In this document: positions 45,573 to 53,627 of the stretch, one piece after another
Layout: each line of letters starts with the position of its first letter
Numbering within the stretch: the first letter of the stretch is position 1
NCBI GenBank assembly: GCA_031262485.1
Contig: JAISHO010000028.1
Coordinates: 1-64,000 of the forward strand
Direction of reading: 5' to 3'
Origin: Propionibacteriaceae bacterium
GTDB lineage: Bacteria > Actinomycetota > Actinomycetes > Propionibacteriales > Propionibacteriaceae
Length of the DNA: 64,000 bases
Position numbers and translations under genes: made by a program
The notes under the pieces: generated by a model
The model's database searches: none
The model's input: the letters and a program-made list of their open reading frames with translations, nothing else
Told to the model about the DNA's origin: nothing

Positions 45573-46211
45573 ATGCGCCCATCAGGCCCGCCTCGACACC
45601 GCTCCCCCGACCGAAAATCGTTCCTGCGTGAGACCGTTCTCGAGCGCCGTCGAAACTGTGACGCGACAGCCCGCCAGGCCGCAGACGCGGCGCGAGCCGC
45701 CCGGGTGATCGACGCCATGGCGACGTGGTTGCCGGGGGTGGTCGCCGCCTATGCCTCGGTCGATCCCGAGCCGGGCACCGAGGCGATCCTCACGATCTTG
45801 TCCGGCCTCGGCACTCGTCTTCTCCTGCCCGTGCTCTCCGGCGGCCCCGCGAAGCCGGGCTGGGCCTGGTGGAAGCCCGGAGATCCCTGGCGCAGCGGCG
45901 CTTTCGGCATCCCTGAGCCGGATTCCCCCCCGCTTGAGGCTGACGCCATCTGGGAAGCCGAACTCTTCATTTTGCCCGGGTTGGCCGGCTCGACCGAGGG
46001 AACCCGCCTCGGTGTCGGGGGAGGCTGGTACGACCGCGCCCTGGCTCAGGCTGATCCCGGCGCGCTGCGCTGGCTCCTCCTCAACGACGACGAGGTCATG
46101 GACTCGCTTCCCATCGACCCCTGGGACCAACCGGTCGACGCGATCTTCACCGAGACCCGCTGGATCAATATCGCGTCCTCGAAGGTCCCCGATGACGTCC
46201 CGATCGGGTGA
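45573..46211 (+). CDS. 5-formyltetrahydrofolate cyclo-ligase
   Basis: The 212-residue enzyme turns 5-formyl-THF to 5,10-methenyl-THF with ATP. It has a basic start (RKSFLRETVLERRR), the mid-protein LPVLSGGPAKPGWAWWKPGD, and the nucleotide loop RLGVGGGWYDRAL. The ATG at 45573 coincides with the predicted transcript start. In mycobacteria the same gene neighbours moeA1, rimJ and the FmdB/SAF pair, as here, but galU is missing from this copy of the cluster. Confidence 0.9.
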   Translation: MRPSGPPRHRSPDRKSFLRETVLERRRNCDATARQAADAARAARVIDAMATWLPGVVAAYASVDPEPGTEAILTILSGLGTRLLLPVLSGGPAKPGWAWWKPGDPWRSGAFGIPEPDSPPLEADAIWEAELFILPGLAGSTEGTRLGVGGGWYDRALAQADPGALRWLLLNDDEVMDSLPIDPWDQPVDAIFTETRWINIASSKVPDDVPIG

Positions 46212-46347
46212 CCTCGCGCGATGATCTGATGCTCGGTCGTGACGCCGCCGAGGAATAGGTGCGACGGTCATGGCGTTGTGGTGAGTTGGATGACGACCGA
46301 CCGAATGACTACCAATATTGATTCTGCAAGGTATTTTCGTTCGATGT

Positions 46348-46374
46348 TTGGCACTCGATGGAGTAGAGTGCCAA
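46348..46374. promoter_or_regulatory. CIRCE-like HrcA operator
   Basis: TTGGCACTC, nine bases, GAGTGCCAA: a perfect 9-bp inverted repeat that differs from the CIRCE consensus (TTAGCACTC-N9-GAGTGCTAA) by one base in each arm. It starts 99 bases upstream of the FmdB-family gene. Confidence 0.85.
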
Positions 46375-46446
46375 ATCGGCCCGGAGTGGCGGAGAAGAGC
46401 CCGTCGTCGATGGCGGAGATCAGCCGCCCGTGAGGAAGGAAGTCCG

Positions 46447-46854
46447 ATGCCGACGTATCAGTACCACTGCGCGAATTGTGGGGCTGACCTCGAAATCTTC
46501 CAGCGCATGACGGATCCGACGCTGACCGTCTGCCCGGAATGCGAAGGTGAACTGCGCAAGATCTACGCGCCCGTCGGCATCGTCTTCAAGGGCTCCGGCT
46601 TCTACGCCACCGACAGCAAGAAGAGCACGAAACCGGCGCCGAATCGGGAGAGTTCCTCGGCCAAGAACGAGTCGACGGATCACTCCAGCGGCTCAGAGAA
46701 GACGGCGACGAAAGACGCTGGCAGCACGACGAAGGAATCGTCGTCGACGAGCAGCGCAGCGACGCCGGCCTCGGGCTCGTCGGCATCGCCGTCCGCCTCG
46801 GCCTCATCCTCGTCGTCCAGCGCGAAGCCGGCCAAGGCGGCCGCCTCCAGTTGA
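46447..46854 (+). CDS. FmdB-family zinc-ribbon protein with disordered tail (Ruc-like chaperone)
   Basis: The 135-residue protein has a zinc ribbon with CxxC pairs (C8/C11 and C29/C32) in MPTYQYHCANCG ... CPECEGELRKIY, then a tail of about 80 residues made almost only of Ser, Lys, Ala, Thr and Glu. This matches the layout of mycobacterial Ruc (Rv0991c), a redox-regulated chaperone whose tail is disordered. A CIRCE operator upstream supports heat-shock control by HrcA, and AGGAAGGAAG gives a good ribosome site. The SAF gene follows, as Rv0990c does in mycobacteria. Chaperone function is inferred. Confidence 0.85.
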   Translation: MPTYQYHCANCGADLEIFQRMTDPTLTVCPECEGELRKIYAPVGIVFKGSGFYATDSKKSTKPAPNRESSSAKNESTDHSSGSEKTATKDAGSTTKESSSTSSAATPASGSSASPSASASSSSSSAKPAKAAASS

Positions 46855-46898
46855 CCCCTTGTCCGGTTGGCGGAGCATCCGCCTCCAGCTGACCCCTG
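46841..46898. repeat. Imperfect 20-bp direct repeat over the FmdB-family stop codon
   Basis: 46841-46860 and 46879-46898 match at 18 of 20 positions with a 38-base period. A GGCGGA-GCA-TCCGCC hairpin lies between them. Confidence 0.6.
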
Positions 46899-47052
46899 AT
46901 CGTGGAGGAGAGGCATCCGCTTCTCACCCGGGAGAACGGACCGCTGATTTCCCTCTCCCCCCGTTTCATCCACATTCATCCACAAGGCCGAGCGATCTGA
47001 ATCTCATCTGGGGATAGCCGACATCTCCCAGGTGACAGCCCCATGGTGGGGT

Positions 47053-47676
47053 ATGACCTCACTGACACGTGTTCTCCGCCGGATCACCTTGTATCGCCGG
47101 GCGATGGCAGTCATCGCCACCATGGCCTGTGTCTTCTGCCTTGCCGCAGCCGCCTCTGGGAAGGGCGGGCCGACGACGACCGTCGTCACCGCCGCGCACC
47201 GGATCGCCCCGGGGACGACGATCACCGCCGACGACCTCGTCGAAATCGAGGCGCCCAGCGATCTCGTCCCCGACAACGCCCTCACGAGCGGCGCCGAAGC
47301 GATCGGGCGGATCGCGACCTCCGGAGCCGGCTCCGGGGTCATCCTCACCCGCGACGACATCCTCGGCGACGACAGCGCCGCGATCACCCCGGGAGCTGTC
47401 GTCGTGCCGATCCGGATCGCCAACGACGACATCATCTCCCTCATCCGCCCCGGCGGCACGATCCGGTTGTTTCTGACCGATCCCTTGACCGGGGAGATCA
47501 CTGGTGTTCCGGGCATCCGTGTCGTCACAATCCCTCAGCCCGCCGCCTCGGGCAGCGGGCTCATGGGCGGGTCGACGAGTTCACCGGACACGGTTCTCAT
47601 CGAGGCGCCCGAAGCTCTGGCCGCTCAGATCGCCACGGCGGCGGCCGGATCGACGATGACGGTGGCGATCGAATAA
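47053..47676 (+). CDS. SAF-domain membrane-anchored protein (CpaB/FlgA-like)
   Basis: The 207-residue protein has a basic N-terminus, one membrane segment (AVIATMACVFCLAAAAS) and a SAF domain (VVTAAHRIAPGTTITADDLVEIEAPSDLVPDNAL ... IGRIATSGAGSGVILTRDDIL). SAF domains occur in pilus assembly protein CpaB and flagellar chaperone FlgA, but no pilus or flagellar gene is near. The order FmdB-SAF matches the mycobacterial pair. The start at 47053 is uncertain. Confidence 0.75.
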   Translation: MTSLTRVLRRITLYRRAMAVIATMACVFCLAAAASGKGGPTTTVVTAAHRIAPGTTITADDLVEIEAPSDLVPDNALTSGAEAIGRIATSGAGSGVILTRDDILGDDSAAITPGAVVVPIRIANDDIISLIRPGGTIRLFLTDPLTGEITGVPGIRVVTIPQPAASGSGLMGGSTSSPDTVLIEAPEALAAQIATAAAGSTMTVAIE

Positions 47677-47702
47677 GTGTGGCGTCTGCCCTGCGCCATC
47701 CC

Positions 47703-48557
47703 TCAGAGGCGGCGCAGGCGCGTCACGATGAACGCGAGGGCGCCGAAGACGACGACCCAGCCGAGGAGGACGAGGATGCCGCCCGCAGGACTGAGCACGT
47801 CGGTCATGTTCTCCTGGAGGAGAACCGCGCCACCAGCCCCGCCGGGTGTGTAGCAGAGGGCTCGCACGAGCGGGGAAGGCCCTTCGGCCGAGGCCCCCTC
47901 GGCGGCGAAGAGACTGATGAGCGCGGGCGGAAGGAAAGTGATGAGGGTGATGACCCCGACCCCGACCGCCGTCGACCGGGTGATGGCCCCGAACGCGAGA
48001 GCGAGGAGCATGACAGCGAGGACGACGACGATGCCTCCGCCCAGCAGACGGATCGACTCGGTGGTGAACAGATCGGTCGAGACGGCGGTGCCGTCGAGGA
48101 TGAAGAAACCGGCCAGGCAGGCGAGCGCCTCGGAGACGGCCATGACGACGAAACCACAGACGATGAGGACGATCGCCTTGGCCGCGAGCACAGCGGAGCG
48201 GCGCGGGACGGTGACGAAAGTGGAGTGGATCGTGCCGGTGGCGTACTCATGGGTGATGCAGAGGACGGCGAGGACGGCGAGGACGACTTGGCCCAACTGG
48301 ACGCAGCCTTGGGTGGCGAGAGCGGCCAAAGTGGCCGGCTCCGTCGGAGCGATGATGTCCGCGCCGATGCCATCCCCCTGAGAGTTTCTCGTGGTGATGA
48401 AGACGAGGAGGGAGACCGCCAGATTGATGATGACAGCTCCGATGAGGATCCACCGGGTGGCGTGGAGAGCGAAAAGCTTGAGCCATTCGGCTTGGACGAT
48501 GTGGGCGAACGTGAGGCGAGCGTGATAGGGCGCGGGGCGTGCAGTGGTAGCGCTCAT
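47703..48557 (-). CDS. ABC-2 type transporter permease
   Basis: The 284-residue protein has six hydrophobic spans (WILIGAVIINLAVSLLVFIT, VLAVLAVLCITHEYATGTIHST, AIVLIVCGFVVMAVSEALACLAGF and so on) and the ABC-2 hallmark HEYATGTIHSTFVTVPRR. Such permeases often export small compounds or tune membrane composition. The start overlaps the ATPase gene stop by four bases (ATGA). Confidence 0.82.
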   Translation of the reverse strand: MSATTARPAPYHARLTFAHIVQAEWLKLFALHATRWILIGAVIINLAVSLLVFITTRNSQGDGIGADIIAPTEPATLAALATQGCVQLGQVVLAVLAVLCITHEYATGTIHSTFVTVPRRSAVLAAKAIVLIVCGFVVMAVSEALACLAGFFILDGTAVSTDLFTTESIRLLGGGIVVVLAVMLLALAFGAITRSTAVGVGVITLITFLPPALISLFAAEGASAEGPSPLVRALCYTPGGAGGAVLLQENMTDVLSPAGGILVLLGWVVVFGALAFIVTRLRRL

Positions 48558-49645
48558 GCCGCGACTTTCTCACGAAGAGGATCGGGCAGCGACGAGTTGT
48601 CGAAAGATTCCAAGGGCAGGGATGGCCCCGTGACACGCGCTCGGCGACTCCAGGCGCCACCCCGATGCTCGATGTCCGAATTCGAGTGCTGGGACGCATT
48701 CGTCGCGGCGGACGGAGTGAGGATGAGTTGCTCCAAGGGGCTGGGATCGAACGCGGGCGCGTCGGTGGAGCCCGGGGAGGCCGCCGGCTTCAGCGGCGCC
48801 GAGTAGGAGACGGAGGTGGGGCGAGGGGAGCGCGAGGCCGTCACCGAGGCCGTCCGCAACGGCGCGGCGGCAGGCAACGGGGAGCGGTGATCCCTCGGAC
48901 GAGGTGATGACGAGGACGTGATCGTCGCCGAAGACGGACGGGCGGCCCGGCGGTTGCGTGTCGCCGAATCAGCCGTCACCTCGGCGCTCGTGGCCTGGCC
49001 CGGGGCCTTCTTCGTCGAGGGCCACGACGGACGGATCCGCGCGTTGTCGAGCACGAGGATGTGATCGGCCAAGCCGATCTCCGTTCGCGAGCGGCTCGTC
49101 ATGAGCACGCTCCCGCCTTGTTCGGCGAAGCTGCGCAGGATCTGTTCGACGGCGAGACGATCGGGCGTCTCAAGCCCCCGAGTCGGATCGTCGAGAATGA
49201 GGGCGTCGGGATCGGCTAGCAGCGCCGAGGCGAGGGCGAGGCGGCGGCGGTGACCGAAGGAGAGCTGGTTGACCCGGTTCTCGATCGTCACATGCAAGCC
49301 GAGGTCGTGGGCGACCTCGTCGACACGCTCCCGCGGCAGCCCGAGATTGGTGGCGATCGTCTGAAGATGTCGGCGCGCCGTGTTGTAGGGGTAGGCGGTC
49401 GAGGTGGAGAGCATGGCGCCGGCGACACGCGCGGGCGTCCGATGCTGCTCGAAGGGAAGCCCATTGAGAAGGACCTGGCCCGAATCGGGCCGGTCGAGGC
49501 CGACCGCGAGATGGACGAGGGCGGATTTCCCCGCCCCGGGCGAACCGAGCACACCGGTGATCCGCCCCGCTGGAGCGGTGAATGAGACGTCGTCGAGAAC
49601 CGCGCGCGAGCCCACCTTTCGAGTGAGTCCACGCACCTCGATCAT
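48554..49645 (-). CDS. ABC transporter ATP-binding protein, degenerate, with long C-terminal tail
   Basis: The 363-residue protein has an NBD in residues 1-205: Walker A GSPGAGKS (34-41), signature NQLSFGHRRR (126-135, usually LSGGQ), and Walker B ALILDDPTRGLE (148-159), with Asp in place of the catalytic Glu (D153). The H-loop histidine is replaced (LMTSRSRTE near 181-189). Residues 206-363 are a Ser/Pro/Arg-rich tail of unknown role. ATP hydrolysis may be slow or absent. GGAAGGG precedes the ATG. It is coupled to its permease. Confidence 0.8.
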   Translation of the reverse strand: MIEVRGLTRKVGSRAVLDDVSFTAPAGRITGVLGSPGAGKSALVHLAVGLDRPDSGQVLLNGLPFEQHRTPARVAGAMLSTSTAYPYNTARRHLQTIATNLGLPRERVDEVAHDLGLHVTIENRVNQLSFGHRRRLALASALLADPDALILDDPTRGLETPDRLAVEQILRSFAEQGGSVLMTSRSRTEIGLADHILVLDNARIRPSWPSTKKAPGQATSAEVTADSATRNRRAARPSSATITSSSSPRPRDHRSPLPAAAPLRTASVTASRSPRPTSVSYSAPLKPAASPGSTDAPAFDPSPLEQLILTPSAATNASQHSNSDIEHRGGAWSRRARVTGPSLPLESFDNSSLPDPLREKVAA

Positions 49646-50351
49646 CCCTGGTCCCTTCCACCATCCCGCATCGACACTCCTCGTGAAAGGGACTCGACTG
49701 ATCCGTCGGCTCAGCGCGGAGGGAACGTCTCCACGCCCAAATGTCAGCTGAAGGCCGATGCCTTTCTCCGGACGTCGGCATATGGCCGTGTGAGGCCGTG
49801 GTTCAGCGAGGACAGCGCACTTCCAGCGCGATCAGGGGGCTGAGTCCTCTCATGAGAGGAAATCATTAGGCCACATCTTGCCTTAAGAAAGCGAGTTCTT
49901 CTAATCCGGGTCGAACGTGAGTCGTAGTCCGACGGGCTATCGACCGAAAACGACACGAGAGAAATTTAAGAATTACAGTTTCTGAAAGTGTCCTCACGAT
50001 GAGAAGCGGCTGAGAACGTCGCTCCCCACAAGGCCGATTCCACGCGACCCCTGCAGCGCCACTGAGAATTCTTCATGTTTTATCGGTATCGGCGTAATGA
50101 AATGCCCCACACTGGTGTCTTATCTAGAGAACGCGCCGACACTGCCGGTGCGCCGCGAAGGATGAGGGACCGACGCGGCGTTTCGGAAGCAAGGTTAGTT
50201 CACTCACACGGCTTGTCAGCTACTTGCCTGGCAGGCGGCTGACGGGTTTGTGAGGGAAAAGATGTGGCCCTCCTCATGATGAGGAGGGCCACATCATCAA
50301 AGGAAGAGCACCGTCCTGGTGGAGAAAGAGAAAGATGACCAGGGCGGGTCC
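49646..50351. other. 706-bp intergenic region
   Basis: No gene is supported. The first part should hold the ABC promoter (minus strand). The last part contains the cysK terminator. Between 49800 and 50250 the DNA is AT-richer than the flanks and I see no clear RNA or operator. Confidence 0.5.
50262..50294 (-). terminator. cysK intrinsic terminator
   Basis: A 16-bp perfect stem (ATGTGGCCCTCCTCAT and its complement, centre G) followed on the minus strand by a C and TTTT. It lies about 60 bases after the cysK stop. Confidence 0.8.
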
Positions 50352-51278
50352 TCAGTCGATCAGGCCGGCGAAGAGCGGCGTTGAGAGATACCTCTCTCCG
50401 AAATCCGGAATGATCGCGACAATCAGCTTATCGTTATTCTCGTCACGGTTCGCCAGGTCGATGGCGGCCTTCACAGCAGCGCCAGCTGAGATTCCGGTGA
50501 GAATCCCCTCCTGCGTCGCTAACGCATGAGCAGTTGCTATCGCCTCCGCCGTGGAAACAGTGACAACTTCATCATAGACGTTTTTGTCGAGGATAGAAGG
50601 TACAAAATTCGCACCAATTCCTTGGATGCCGTGGGGTCCGGCCCGTCCTTCGCTCAACAAAGGCGATTCTTCCGGCTCGACGGCGACCACGGATAAACCA
50701 GGTTTCTGCTCCTTGAGGTAGCCGCCGGCGCCCGTGATGGTGCCGCCGGTGCCGACCCCGGCGACGAGGATGTCGACGGCGCCATCGGTCGCCTCCCAGA
50801 TCTCCGGGCCGGTCGTCGCACGGTGAATCGCCGGGTTGGCCGGATTGGCGAACTGGCTGGCCAAAACCGCCCCACGTTCCTCGGCGATCTTCTCGGCCGT
50901 CTCGACGGCGCCCTTCATCCCATCCCCCCGAGGGGTCAGCACCAACTCGGCGCCGAAGGCCCGCAAGAGCGCCCGGCGCTCGACCGACATCGACTCCGGC
51001 ATCGCCAAGACGAGGTGATAGCCCCGAGCCGCCGCGACGCAGGCCAAGGCGATTCCCGTGTTGCCCGACGTCCCCTCGACGATCGTTCCGCCCGGCTGGA
51101 GACGGCCGGAGCGCTCGGCGGCGTCGATGATGGCTACTCCGACGCGGTCCTTGACCGAATTGGCCGGATTGTAGAACTCCAGTTTGACGGCGACCGTCGC
51201 GTTGTCTCCGGCGATCCGGTTGAGCCGCACGAGCGGAGTCCCCCCGACCGCCTTCGTCACATCATCAAGAATGTTCAT
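50352..51278 (-). CDS. cysK: Cysteine synthase (O-acetylserine sulfhydrylase)
   Basis: The 308-residue fold-type II PLP enzyme replaces the acetyl group of O-acetylserine with sulfide. The PLP lysine is in NPANSVKDR, the substrate loop is [12 protein letters not shown], and the phosphate-binding glycine loop is [25 protein letters not shown] upstream supports the ATG. Its own terminator marks a single-gene unit; no cysE is near. Confidence 0.95.
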   Translation of the reverse strand: MNILDDVTKAVGGTPLVRLNRIAGDNATVAVKLEFYNPANSVKDRVGVAIIDAAERSGRLQPGGTIVEGTSGNTGIALACVAAARGYHLVLAMPESMSVERRALLRAFGAELVLTPRGDGMKGAVETAEKIAEERGAVLASQFANPANPAIHRATTGPEIWEATDGAVDILVAGVGTGGTITGAGGYLKEQKPGLSVVAVEPEESPLLSEGRAGPHGIQGIGANFVPSILDKNVYDEVVTVSTAEAIATAHALATQEGILTGISAGAAVKAAIDLANRDENNDKLIVAIIPDFGERYLSTPLFAGLID

Positions 51279-51379
51279 ACATTGTCCCCTTCCTGTGTCT
51301 TCATTCGTCTCAGTGTAGGGGAACTTATGGATGTCATAAGGAAAAGCCCAAAAAATTGGAGTGGCTGAGTGGAACGACG

Positions 51380-52033
51380 TCACGACATCGGTTCGACTGA
51401 GACCTCGATCTCCTTCGCGCCATCGGCCCGTATCGATCCAGAGCCGCGCAAGAGCGGAGCGAGGAAGGAGCCCGGATCCTCCCCGGCGACGCCCACGCCG
51501 GTGAAGCGCAAGACGACTCCGTCGGCCTCGTAATCGGTCGAGACGATCTCGCCGCCGTGGCGCATCACCTCCTCCTGAGCGCGCCCGGCCTCGGCGTGGG
51601 TCGTCTCGAGCCGCCACACCGTCCGGTGCTGGCGGACCACCCGGGGAACCCGCCCGGCCAAGCTCGCGACCGCGCCCCCATAGGCCCGCACCAGGCCTCC
51701 CGCGCCCAATTTGACGCCCCCGAAATACCGGACGACCACCGCCGTCGCGTTGACGAGCCCGGCCCCGTTGAGAGCGTTGAGGATGGGAATGCCCGCTGTG
51801 CCGGCCGGCTCGCCGTCGTCGGAGCTATGGGCGATCCGGTGGCCGTCGAGGTCGAGGACATGAGCGTGGCAGCAATGCCGGGCCGTCGGATGCTCGGCCC
51901 GCAACCGGGCGACGAGGGCGCGAGCGGAAGCCTCGTCGTCCGTCCGGGCGATCGTCGCCAAGAAACGCGATCGTTTGATCTCCGTCTCGTCGCTCGCCTC
52001 GAACCCGACCGGCGGCATCGTCTCATCGTTCAT
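51380..52033 (-). CDS. YigZ / IMPACT-family protein
   Basis: The 217-residue protein has the UPF0029 N-domain: [44 protein letters not shown], then [43 protein letters not shown]-terminal DUF1949 ferredoxin-like domain follows. The family is linked to translation control in eukaryotes; bacterial function is unclear. Its ATG overlaps the aat stop (ATGA), and GGAGGAG is a strong ribosome site. Confidence 0.9.
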   Translation of the reverse strand: MNDETMPPVGFEASDETEIKRSRFLATIARTDDEASARALVARLRAEHPTARHCCHAHVLDLDGHRIAHSSDDGEPAGTAGIPILNALNGAGLVNATAVVVRYFGGVKLGAGGLVRAYGGAVASLAGRVPRVVRQHRTVWRLETTHAEAGRAQEEVMRHGGEIVSTDYEADGVVLRFTGVGVAGEDPGSFLAPLLRGSGSIRADGAKEIEVSVEPMS

Positions 52034-52776
52034 CGCGTCTCCTCCTCCGGGGCCGTCGTTCCGGCGACCACCGGGGGCGCAGCGGCGGCGCGCGCCCAAT
52101 CCGGAGCGGGGCGGGGCAGCGCTCTCCCCAGCGCCCCGAGGTAAGCACGACGCGAGATCTCGACCGCCCCGAGGCTGCCTAAATGAGAGGTGCGCCATTG
52201 GACGTCGAGCAGGCGGGGCACCCCGTCGGCTTCGAGCCAGCGGACGAGGTGGACGAGGGCGACCTTCGAGGCGTCGCGGCCGACGTCGGGCCGGTGGAAC
52301 ATCGACTCCCCGGCGAACAGGCCGCCGATCGAGACGCCGTAGAGGCCGCCGGCCAGGGTTCCGTCGCTCGCCCAGGTCTCGATCGAGACGACCGTCCCTT
52401 GCTCGTGAAGACGCCGGTAGGCCCGCATCGTGGCGGCGTCGATCCACCCGCCGGGACGCTGCGGATCGGCGCAGCCCATGAGCACGCGGTCGAAGGCCCG
52501 GTTGACGGTGACGGTGTAACGCCGACAGGCCTGCCGCAGCGAGCGAGTGACGCGCAATCCCCCGGGCGGGATGATGCCGCGCGCGAGCGGCGACCACCAG
52601 CCGACCCCGGGCCCGAAGAAGGAGTCCGGCAACGGCATCGGAAAGACCCCGGCCCGGTAAGCCGGCAGGACGAGCGCGGGATCGAAAGAGGGGGTGAAGG
52701 CGATGAGATCGGAATGGGGCCAGGAATCAGGCGGGCCGAAGACCTCGTCAGCGTCGATCGGAGCGGTCATCCCCAT
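52030..52776 (-). CDS. aat: Leucyl/phenylalanyl-tRNA-protein transferase
   Basis: The 248-residue Aat enzyme adds Leu or Phe from tRNA to N-terminal Lys/Arg of proteins, marking them for ClpS-ClpAP-type degradation. It has AYRAGVFPMPLPDSFFGPGVGWWSPLARGIIP, SIETW...LAGGLYGVSIGGLFAGESMFHR, and LLDVQWRTSHLGSLGAVEISRRAYL, all family-defining. The N-terminus may start at ATG 52770. It is coupled to the YigZ gene. Confidence 0.95.
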   Translation of the reverse strand: MGMTAPIDADEVFGPPDSWPHSDLIAFTPSFDPALVLPAYRAGVFPMPLPDSFFGPGVGWWSPLARGIIPPGGLRVTRSLRQACRRYTVTVNRAFDRVLMGCADPQRPGGWIDAATMRAYRRLHEQGTVVSIETWASDGTLAGGLYGVSIGGLFAGESMFHRPDVGRDASKVALVHLVRWLEADGVPRLLDVQWRTSHLGSLGAVEISRRAYLGALGRALPRPAPDWARAAAAPPVVAGTTAPEEETR

Positions 52777-52912
52777 AGCACCATCATTCCACGCCCCTCA
52801 CGTCAGACCATGGAGCCGTGCGGTCTCCTAGACCCGGCTACACTTTTCCCCAGGGCAGCGCGGCTGTCCCCAGATGTGACGAGGAGATCGCGGTCTCTAA
52901 GGAGAAAGAGCC

Positions 52913-53614
52913 ATGTCACTGCCGAAAGACGTCGCGAAGATGGCTGCCAAGTCAGCGGTGAACGCGCTGCCTCACGTCATTTTGCCCCGCCTGTCGGGGA
53001 CGATGTGGCGGCTCGTCGATCTCGCCATCGACGGCGCGGGCAAGCTCCCTCCGGCGCGATCGACCGCCGCCAAGCACTTGGAGAAGCGTCAGGACATCGA
53101 CGCCGCCATCAAATCGGTCGTGCGCGTGCACGTCGGGCTGGCCTCGGCCCAGGCCTTCGTGACGAACTTCGGCGGGCTCATCTCGACGGCGATCGGCACC
53201 CCGGCCAACGCGGCGGGGATCGTCATGGTGCAAGTGAGGATGGTCGCCTGCATCGCTCATCTGCACGGCTACGACATCGACGATCCGCGGGTGCGCACCG
53301 CCATGGTCATGTGCCTGTTGGGAGAGAAGGAACTCAAGCAGCAGATCAAGAACGGCTCTCTTCCCTCGAGCCCGCTCGCCGTCGCGACCGCTCCGATGCA
53401 CGACCTCGGTTTGCAGACAAAAGCGGCCGAACGCGTCCTCAACCAGGTGCTGGCCTCCTCAGCCGGCAAAGACATCGCTCAGTTCGTCACCCGGCGGGTC
53501 CCCGTCGTCGGCGGCGGCATCGGCGCGGTGACGGATGGCTATGGCACCATCCAGGTCGCCCGCTGCGCTCGCAACCAGTTGATCAACCGACGCGTCACGA
53601 CGCACCGACCATAA
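52913..53614 (+). CDS. EcsC-family-like protein
   Basis: The 233-residue helical protein with glycine-rich segments (NFGGLISTAIGTPANAAGIVMVQVRMVACIAHLHGYDI; VTRRVPVVGGGIGAVTDGYGT) resembles the EcsC family. AAGGAGAAAGAG before the ATG is a good ribosome site. The following large acidic protein gene starts 14 bases after its stop, so the two are probably an operon. The role of EcsC is not well defined. Confidence 0.65.
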   Translation: MSLPKDVAKMAAKSAVNALPHVILPRLSGTMWRLVDLAIDGAGKLPPARSTAAKHLEKRQDIDAAIKSVVRVHVGLASAQAFVTNFGGLISTAIGTPANAAGIVMVQVRMVACIAHLHGYDIDDPRVRTAMVMCLLGEKELKQQIKNGSLPSSPLAVATAPMHDLGLQTKAAERVLNQVLASSAGKDIAQFVTRRVPVVGGGIGAVTDGYGTIQVARCARNQLINRRVTTHRP

Positions 53615-53627
53615 ATCCGGAGTCCTG

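Noticed and set aside
49744..49956. 70-codon minus-strand frame in the ABC-cysK gap
   Set aside because: No ribosome site, no recognisable domain, and composition unlike the real genes.
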